The notes under the pieces: model-generated
Databases searched by the model: none
What the model was told of the DNA's origin: nothing
Seen by the model: the letters and a program-made list of their open reading frames with translations, nothing else
In this document: piece after piece, positions 59,524-64,000 of the stretch
Numbering within the stretch: the stretch's first letter is position 1
How the letters are laid out: each line of letters opens with the position of its first letter
Translations under genes and position numbers: made by a program
Assembly (NCBI GenBank): GCA_014804445.1
Contig: JAAUZU010000008.1
Span: 265,095-329,094 of the forward strand
Source: Lachnospiraceae bacterium
GTDB lineage: Bacteria > Bacillota > Clostridia > Lachnospirales > Lachnospiraceae
DNA length: 64,000 bases
Direction of reading: 5' to 3'

Positions 59524-60645
59524 ATGAATTATGATTATCTGATTGTTGGCGCAGGGCTTTTTGGAGCCGTGTTTGCCCGGGAAATACAACATGCCGGAAA
59601 AAGCTGTCTGGTAATCGACAGGCGGAAGGTGGTTGCGGGTAATGTATACACGGAGGAAAGAGCAGGTATACAGGTGCACAAGTACGGCGCCCACATTTTT
59701 CATACTTCAGATAAAAGAGTGTGGGAGTATGTACAGCAGTTCGCTGAGTTCAATCATTACATCAATTCTCCGGTAGCTGTCTATAAAGGGCAGATATACA
59801 ATCTGCCTTTCAATATGAATACCTTCAGCAGGATGTGGGGTGTGAAGACGCCGGCAGAGGCGAAGGAAAAAATAGCGGAGCAGATTGCGGGACTGCACAT
59901 TACAGAGCCGCAAAATCTGGAAGAACAGGCGTTATCACTGGTCGGTACGGATGTCTATGAGAAGTTGATAAAGGGCTACACGGAAAAGCAGTGGGGACGT
60001 GACTGCAGCGAACTTCCTTCCTTTATTATTAAAAGGCTGCCGCTTAGGTTTGTGTACGACAACAACTATTTTACAGACCCTTATCAGGGGATCCCGAAAG
60101 GCGGTTATACAAAGCTTGTGGAAAAGATACTTGGGGATACGCCGGTTCGTCTTGGCATTTCCTACAAGGAATTTTCAAGGGAAAATGCCGCGAAGGGAGC
60201 GGAGGCAGATACTTTTGGGAAAGTGCTTTATACCGGCATGATAGACGAGTACTTCGACTATTGTCTGGGAGAATTGCAGTATCGTTCCCTGCATTTTGAA
60301 GAGGAATTACTTGCGGGCTGTGAGAATTATCAGGGAAATGCAGTGGTAAATTACACAGAGCGGGAGATTCCTTACACGCGTATTATCGAGCATAAGCATT
60401 TTGAGTTCGGCACACAGCCGGATACGGTGATTACCAGAGAGTATCCTGCAGAGTGGAAGCGGGGCGATGAACCGTATTATCCCATCAACGACAGGCAGAA
60501 TGACGCGCTCTACGTGCAGTATGCGGAGCTGGCAAAGAAGGAAAAGAATGTTCTGTTTGGCGGCAGGCTGGGGCAATACCGCTATTACGACATGGACAAG
60601 GTGATTGCGGCGGCGCTCGACATGGCACGGGCAGAGTTACAGTAA
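59524..60645 (+). CDS. glf: UDP-galactopyranose mutase
   Basis: 373 residues. YLIVGAGLFGAVFAREI is the FAD-binding loop, GIQVHKYGAHIFHTSD the substrate-side signature, and YTEKQWGRD and FGGRLGQYRYYDMD are conserved in UGMs. It makes UDP-galactofuranose, implying that some surface glycan of this strain has galactofuranose. A bidirectional terminator follows. Confidence 0.95.
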   Translation: MNYDYLIVGAGLFGAVFAREIQHAGKSCLVIDRRKVVAGNVYTEERAGIQVHKYGAHIFHTSDKRVWEYVQQFAEFNHYINSPVAVYKGQIYNLPFNMNTFSRMWGVKTPAEAKEKIAEQIAGLHITEPQNLEEQALSLVGTDVYEKLIKGYTEKQWGRDCSELPSFIIKRLPLRFVYDNNYFTDPYQGIPKGGYTKLVEKILGDTPVRLGISYKEFSRENAAKGAEADTFGKVLYTGMIDEYFDYCLGELQYRSLHFEEELLAGCENYQGNAVVNYTEREIPYTRIIEHKHFEFGTQPDTVITREYPAEWKRGDEPYYPINDRQNDALYVQYAELAKKEKNVLFGGRLGQYRYYDMDKVIAAALDMARAELQ

Positions 60646-60652
60646 AAAAACG

Positions 60653-60683
60653 GAGACTAATCCGGGCTGGGTTAGTCTCTTTT
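60653..60683. terminator. Bidirectional terminator between glf and the convergent gene
   Basis: GAGACTAA (60653-60660) and TTAGTCTC (60672-60679), an 8-bp stem with T-rich ends on the plus strand and a run of A before it, so both converging transcripts can use it. Confidence 0.75.
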
Positions 60684-60703
60684 CATAGTAGAACGAGGGC
60701 TTC

Positions 60704-60722
60704 TGCGGCGGAAGCCGCCGCA
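60704..60722. repeat. GC-rich hairpin after the 60731 gene
   Basis: GCGGCGG (60705-60711) pairs with CCGCCGC (60715-60721) around AAG. No T run on either side. It may stabilise the 3' end of the minus-strand message. Confidence 0.5.
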
Positions 60723-60730
60723 AGCGCATA

Positions 60731-61093
60731 CTATGCGGTGACTTCTTTGGCGGCATTGCCAAGCTGCTCGAAGCAGGGAATTAAATTCTGCAGGGCAGCG
60801 GCAATCTCAGAATCATTTTTAGAGGAGAGAGCCTCGCTTAACGCCATCACCCTTTGGTTGAAGACATCCTTCTCGATACGCATACGGTCTTCATTGAGTA
60901 AATCCAGACTGTTGCTGGTAACAACAATTTCCCAGTTGATGGAATCCAGAATGTTTTGTAAGTAGGTATCGGTATCAGCCTGCCGTTTTCCGGACAATTC
61001 GCCAATGATTGTGGGAAGATTTTTGAGAAGACGGTCATTAAAATCAGCCAAAATGCTTAATGCTTCCAATTGTTCCATTTTGTTAATTGCCAT
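60731..61093 (-). CDS. Small helical protein, possible FliT/FlgN-type chaperone
   Basis: 120 residues; AAGGAGG upstream of the ATG. The protein is all-helical and charged, without signal peptide or membrane segment (LSILADFNDRLLKNLPTIIG). It lies on the same strand as the FliD-like gene upstream, separated only by the opposing 61243 gene. FliD chaperones have this size and make-up, but no family signature is visible, so the call rests on context. Confidence 0.4.
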   Translation of the reverse strand: MAINKMEQLEALSILADFNDRLLKNLPTIIGELSGKRQADTDTYLQNILDSINWEIVVTSNSLDLLNEDRMRIEKDVFNQRVMALSEALSSKNDSEIAAALQNLIPCFEQLGNAAKEVTA

Positions 61094-61147
61094 AGGTGGT
61101 ATCCTCCTTTGGTGTATCCATCCATTTTATCGCAAGAATCTAGTACT

Positions 61148-61176
61148 ATTGTAATACAAATCCGAAAACGGTGCAA
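61148..61176 (-). promoter_or_regulatory. Promoter of the 60731 gene
   Basis: Minus strand TTGCAC (61171-61176), 17 bases, TACAAT (61148-61153). Confidence 0.55.
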
Positions 61177-61242
61177 CGTGAAATCGAAACAAGGCAGGGA
61201 AATGTCCGAATAAGACGGAGAAATAGAAACAGGGGAAATACA

Positions 61243-61737
61243 GTGAAAATTGTAATCGCACATTCCTTTTTGGGAATACGAAAAAGAACAGTGGAGTTGT
61301 TAAAGGAAAAGCTGCAGCAACGGTATCAGGACGCGAATATTCTGGTATGGTCGGCGGAAAAACCGGCGGCGCGCGAGGATATCAGGAAAACGGAAGCAGA
61401 TTTGTTTGTAGACTTTAATCTTTGGGGCTTTGAGCAGGGGACTTTGGCGGGCAGCATTGCTTACAATCTGCTCGACTGCAAGCAGATTCATATCCTGCTT
61501 GACGATACGCTTCCAAACGAGAAACAGTTGGAAAAACAGTTGAGCATTGCCATGTTTTTTTACTGTGTCGATGCGCAATATTGTCAGTGCCTGTCAGAGC
61601 GGTATCCGGATATTCCTTATTTAAAGGAAGTGAAGGGATGGAAACGGACGGAGGCGGCAGATGATGCGGCGCACAATGCCGGTCTGTTGTGCAGTATTGT
61701 GGAGGAGGTTTTGCGGATATTAAAAAAAGACTGCTGA
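61243..61737 (+). CDS. Unrecognised conserved-looking protein
   Basis: 164 residues, GTG start at 61243 with AGGGG 7 bases upstream; the longer frame from 61171 overlaps the opposing promoter. VKIVIAHSFLGIRKRT, ADLFVDFNLWGFEQGT and IHILLDDTLPNE suggest an alpha/beta fold. It lies between two opposing genes and ends at a bidirectional terminator. No function can be given. Confidence 0.55.
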   Translation: MKIVIAHSFLGIRKRTVELLKEKLQQRYQDANILVWSAEKPAAREDIRKTEADLFVDFNLWGFEQGTLAGSIAYNLLDCKQIHILLDDTLPNEKQLEKQLSIAMFFYCVDAQYCQCLSERYPDIPYLKEVKGWKRTEAADDAAHNAGLLCSIVEEVLRILKKDC

Positions 61738-61772
61738 AACCATCGCATTGCAGCGGGTATCAGCAGTTTTTT
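61730..61772. terminator. Bidirectional terminator between 61243 and the FliD-like gene
   Basis: ACTGCTGA (61730-61737) and TCAGCAGT (61760-61767) with A and T runs outside. It contains the stop codon of the plus-strand gene. Confidence 0.75.
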
Positions 61773-61785
61773 ATATATTTAGGTT

Positions 61786-63087
61786 TTAGCAATATCCGTT
61801 AAACATCATGCCGCTGTAGGCACTGGTAATATACGGACTTGCAAAATTGCGGTTCGGGTTTTTGTAGGCAACCATAACACGGTCCACATAATTCATAGGG
61901 TTAATGGAAACCTGTGAGGTCTTCTGCAACAGAGCATTGGTAAAATTTTTCAATGTCTCGTGAGAAAAGGAACCATCCGTGGAGGAGGCAGTCTCGGAAA
62001 GCCGTTCCTCATCTATGGAAATGGTGCTGTCAGATTGTAGGTGAAGTCCCATCTGCTCAAAATCCGTACCATAATGAAGGGCAAGGCGTCCCATCTCGCT
62101 TATCAGCCGTCCGCTCAGATGCTGGCTCTGACGGTAGGAAGCGGCAGCAGAAATAAAGCTGTTATAACTTCCAATCAGAGTGTTTATATTGTCGGTAAGG
62201 GATTCCACATCCGTCTTTAAACCGACGGAGACGGATGTATCCGGCTCGCTGACTGACTTTAATTCCAGTTCAAACATTTTTCCTACAGTAAAAGTATTGG
62301 AGGAGGCAGTGCGTTCCTCGCCATTTAAGGTGAAGGAAGCATTGGCCGGTTGTCTGGAAATATAGCTTAAGCCAAAATAATCTACAGCGCCTGCAGTTTT
62401 GCTGGTGCGGTCATCGGAGATGCGGAAGATTTCCTGTTTGCCCTCCGGCAGTCCCGTGGCAGTAGAGGTGAGCCGGATGGAACTGCGGCTGTCACCCTCG
62501 TCAAGACGGGCCTGAATTCCTAAATTGGAGTTGTTAATCAGACGGACTAACCGCTCCTGTACATCCTTGTTGGTGTCATCTTCATTTATATTGAACTGAA
62601 ATTCATAATTCAAGTCATTGATGGAAACATCAAAGGAATAGGTGTCGGGTTCAAGGCCGACACGCTCGTCTGTCAGGTACGCTCCCATATTTTCCTGAGA
62701 AGTCGCCAGACGATTTACTGTAAGCGTCAACGTGGGAGAAAGAGCACTGCTCCCCGCATCACCCGTAAAAGTAGCGGTAACAACCTCCTCGTCAGAAGAG
62801 TAGGCAGTCTTCTGCTCCAGAGACTGCGAATCCTCCAGACCGCCTATGGAGGCGATGGTATTGTGCAGCGCACGCGCACCTTCCTTTAAACCAATCGCAA
62901 ATATCTGGGTCTCCCTGCTCTTTGTGTCAAGATACCAGGGGGATTCTTTGTTTAGTTTTACGATGGAATCATATACATTGCGAAGCTCACTTTTTTTGTG
63001 AGTGTCGTATCTGCCGGTATTCGTGCTTTTCGGCGCATATGATGTCAGATAATGATTATATACGTTTGTCAAAATCGCGGTGTTCAC
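61786..63087 (-). CDS. FliD-like flagellar filament cap/hook-associated protein
   Basis: Start taken at GTG 63087 behind GGAGGG (8-base gap). 433 residues. The arrangement fits FliD (HAP2): an N-terminal D0/D1 part (ELRNVYDSIVKLNKESP), strand-rich middle with SPTLTLTVNRLATSQEN and TLTVG-like repeats, and a C-terminal part (VESLTDNINTLIGSYNSFI) with a final tail. Typical FliD proteins are longer (about 500 residues or more). Its presence suggests the glycan island may serve the flagellar filament. Confidence 0.6.
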   Translation of the reverse strand: MNTAILTNVYNHYLTSYAPKSTNTGRYDTHKKSELRNVYDSIVKLNKESPWYLDTKSRETQIFAIGLKEGARALHNTIASIGGLEDSQSLEQKTAYSSDEEVVTATFTGDAGSSALSPTLTLTVNRLATSQENMGAYLTDERVGLEPDTYSFDVSINDLNYEFQFNINEDDTNKDVQERLVRLINNSNLGIQARLDEGDSRSSIRLTSTATGLPEGKQEIFRISDDRTSKTAGAVDYFGLSYISRQPANASFTLNGEERTASSNTFTVGKMFELELKSVSEPDTSVSVGLKTDVESLTDNINTLIGSYNSFISAAASYRQSQHLSGRLISEMGRLALHYGTDFEQMGLHLQSDSTISIDEERLSETASSTDGSFSHETLKNFTNALLQKTSQVSINPMNYVDRVMVAYKNPNRNFASPYITSAYSGMMFNGYC

Positions 63088-63209
63088 CGGCAATCCCTCC
63101 TTTCGTCCTTGAAATGAGCGCATATTTCCGCTATAATCCTTTGCAGCGGATAAAATCCTTTTCTATAATAATATGCATTAAGGGCAGAAAAACCTACTTT
63201 TGTGCATAT

Positions 63210-63238
63210 AGTATACCACTTTTTTCCTGACAGGGCAA
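63210..63238 (-). promoter_or_regulatory. Candidate promoter of the FliD-like gene
   Basis: Minus strand TTGCCC (63233-63238), 17 bases, TATACT (63210-63215). A sigma-28 promoter was not seen. The 63088-63393 stretch otherwise holds only this and the opposing rpmG promoter. Confidence 0.5.
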
Positions 63239-63288
63239 TAGCTGACCTGCGTTCTTTTTGAAAAAAATAATAAAAATGGAGAAAAGCG

Positions 63289-63318
63289 TTGACTGGGGGC
63301 GTATGAATGTGTTATAGT
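63289..63318 (+). promoter_or_regulatory. Promoter of rpmG-secE-nusG
   Basis: TTGACT (63289-63294), 18 bases, TATAGT (63313-63318), about 75 bases before rpmG. Confidence 0.7.
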
Positions 63319-63393
63319 AGCTAAGCGAGATGAGATTTAGGTCTTTTTTTTATGCATATTTTTAAATAGGAAAAAACGCGTGGAGGTGGAAAG

Positions 63394-63543
63394 ATGCGTA
63401 CAAGAATTACATTGGCGTGTACAGAGTGCAAACAGCGCAATTACAACACTACGAAGGATAAGAAAACACATCCTGACAGAATGGAAATCAAGAAATATTG
63501 CAGATTCTGCAGAACTCACACAATTCACAAGGAAACCAAGTAG
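63394..63543 (+). CDS. rpmG: 50S ribosomal protein L33
   Basis: 49 residues, GGAGG 9 bases before [20 protein letters not shown] and [16 protein letters not shown] give the two CxxC pairs of the zinc-binding L33 form. First gene of the rpmG-secE-nusG group, standard in Firmicutes. Confidence 0.97.
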   Translation: MRTRITLACTECKQRNYNTTKDKKTHPDRMEIKKYCRFCRTHTIHKETK

Positions 63544-63566
63544 TTTCCGGCGGGAAAGGAGAGACA

Positions 63567-63770
63567 ATGGCAGATTCAGCGGAAAAGACGAAGAAGCAGA
63601 GCTTCTTTAAAAACGTTCAGATTGAATTTAAAAAGATTTCGTGGCCTGACAGGAAAACCATGTTCAAACAGTCTGTTGCGGTTGTTGCAATTTCACTTGT
63701 GGCAGGAGTTATCATTGCCATTATTGATGTTGCGGCTCAGTACGGCGTGAACTTCCTGACATCATTATAG
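63567..63770 (+). CDS. secE: Preprotein translocase subunit SecE
   Basis: 67 residues, ATG 63567 behind GGAGAGACA. FFKNVQIEFKKISWPDRKTM is the conserved amphipathic helix, followed by one membrane segment (VAVVAISLVAGVIIAII). The single-span form is usual in Gram-positive bacteria. Confidence 0.97.
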   Translation: MADSAEKTKKQSFFKNVQIEFKKISWPDRKTMFKQSVAVVAISLVAGVIIAIIDVAAQYGVNFLTSL

Positions 63771-63784
63771 GCAGGGGGGATTGT

Positions 63785-64000
63785 ATGGCAGAGGCAAATT
63801 GGTATGTAGTGCACACATACTCCGGATACGAAAACAAGGTGAAAGCCAATATCGAGAAAACCATTGAGAACAATAAGCATCTTGCGGAAGAGATTCTGGA
63901 AGTGAGGGTTCCCCTGCAGGACGTTGTGGAGATTAAGAACGGCGTCAAAAAGACGGTGCAGAAAAAAATGTTCCCCGGCTATGTTCTGATTAATATGGTA
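63785..64000 (+). CDS. nusG: Transcription antitermination protein NusG, 3' end outside the window
   Basis: Starts ATG 63785, 14 bases after secE. 72 residues are visible: MAEANWYVVHTYSGYENKVK and KMFPGYVLINMV are the NGN domain that binds RNA polymerase. The KOW domain lies beyond the edge. Confidence 0.97.
   Translation, partial: MAEANWYVVHTYSGYENKVKANIEKTIENNKHLAEEILEVRVPLQDVVEIKNGVKKTVQKKMFPGYVLINMV

Noticed and set aside
1-64000. CRISPR arrays, tRNA or rRNA genes
   Set aside because: No regularly spaced direct repeats and no cloverleaf or ribosomal sequences were recognised on reading.

Overview
The window looks like part of the chromosome of a low-to-mid GC Firmicute, most likely a gut Lachnospiraceae. 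The grounds are the rpmG-secE-nusG order at the right edge, strong Shine-Dalgarno sites, sigma-A promoters of the TTGACA/TATAAT type, a clostridial-type holin-like mini-toxin, an Rpn-family nuclease and a FliD-like filament protein. About 56 kb is one large surface-glycan (possibly flagellin-glycan) island; the last 8 kb holds small regulatory genes, glf, a FliD-like gene and the start of the rpmG-secE-nusG operon.

Layout. (1) 1-12.2 kb: a rightward run of methyltransferase and glycosyltransferase genes (FkbM/DUF6492-like, methyltransferase/GT-D, GT2, GT-D, FrhB-like, pyruvyl transferase), preceded by the tail of another gene and by a leftward SGNH-like gene. (2) 12.1-14.8 kb: a divergent pair of units (a helical protein plus a StrF-like GT leftward, a CgeB-like GT rightward) driven by twin TTGACT-17-TATACT promoters whose -35 boxes lie in a 12-bp dyad. 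(3) 14.8-29.3 kb: an 11-gene leftward operon with an HMGL-type aldolase, a CMP-sugar-synthetase-like enzyme, HAD proteins, a radical SAM protein, an SDR and a GT. (4) 29.4-30.84 kb: a 1.43-kb segment bounded by a 20-bp inverted repeat and containing a tyrosine recombinase. (5) 30.9-56.2 kb: a 21-gene rightward operon with two DegT aminotransferases, WbqC, a split transketolase, two sulfotransferase-like proteins, and a full sulfate import / PAPS synthesis / PAP recycling set (sbp-cysT-cysW-cysA, cysD, cysNC, cysQ), then more GTs. (6) 56.2-64 kb: a type I toxin with antisense RNA, two XRE-like regulators, a TIM-barrel isomerase, Rpn, glf, a FliD-like gene, rpmG, secE and partial nusG.

The main discovery candidate is the 29.4-30.84 kb segment. 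It sits exactly between the two long divergent operons. One end carries a perfect-consensus promoter (TTGACA, 17 bp, TATAAT) pointing outward; the other end carries the recombinase terminator. In the orientation given, the strong promoter fires into the left operon and the right operon sits behind the terminator. Inversion would swap these. The arrangement predicts an either/or switch between two glycan programmes, one of which includes its own sulfate activation and transfer system, so that surface sulfation would be phase-variable. Weaker promoter-like elements overlap both repeats, so the silent side may not be fully off.

Sulfation logic: sulfate enters through the ABC transporter, CysD and CysN make APS, the fused CysC domain makes PAPS, two sulfotransferase-like proteins use it, and CysQ clears PAP. 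No APS/PAPS reductase or sulfite reductase is present, which argues against sulfur assimilation. Two small modules, a GxGxxG Rossmann-like domain and a helical domain of about 90-100 residues, are attached again and again to otherwise unrelated enzymes across the island.
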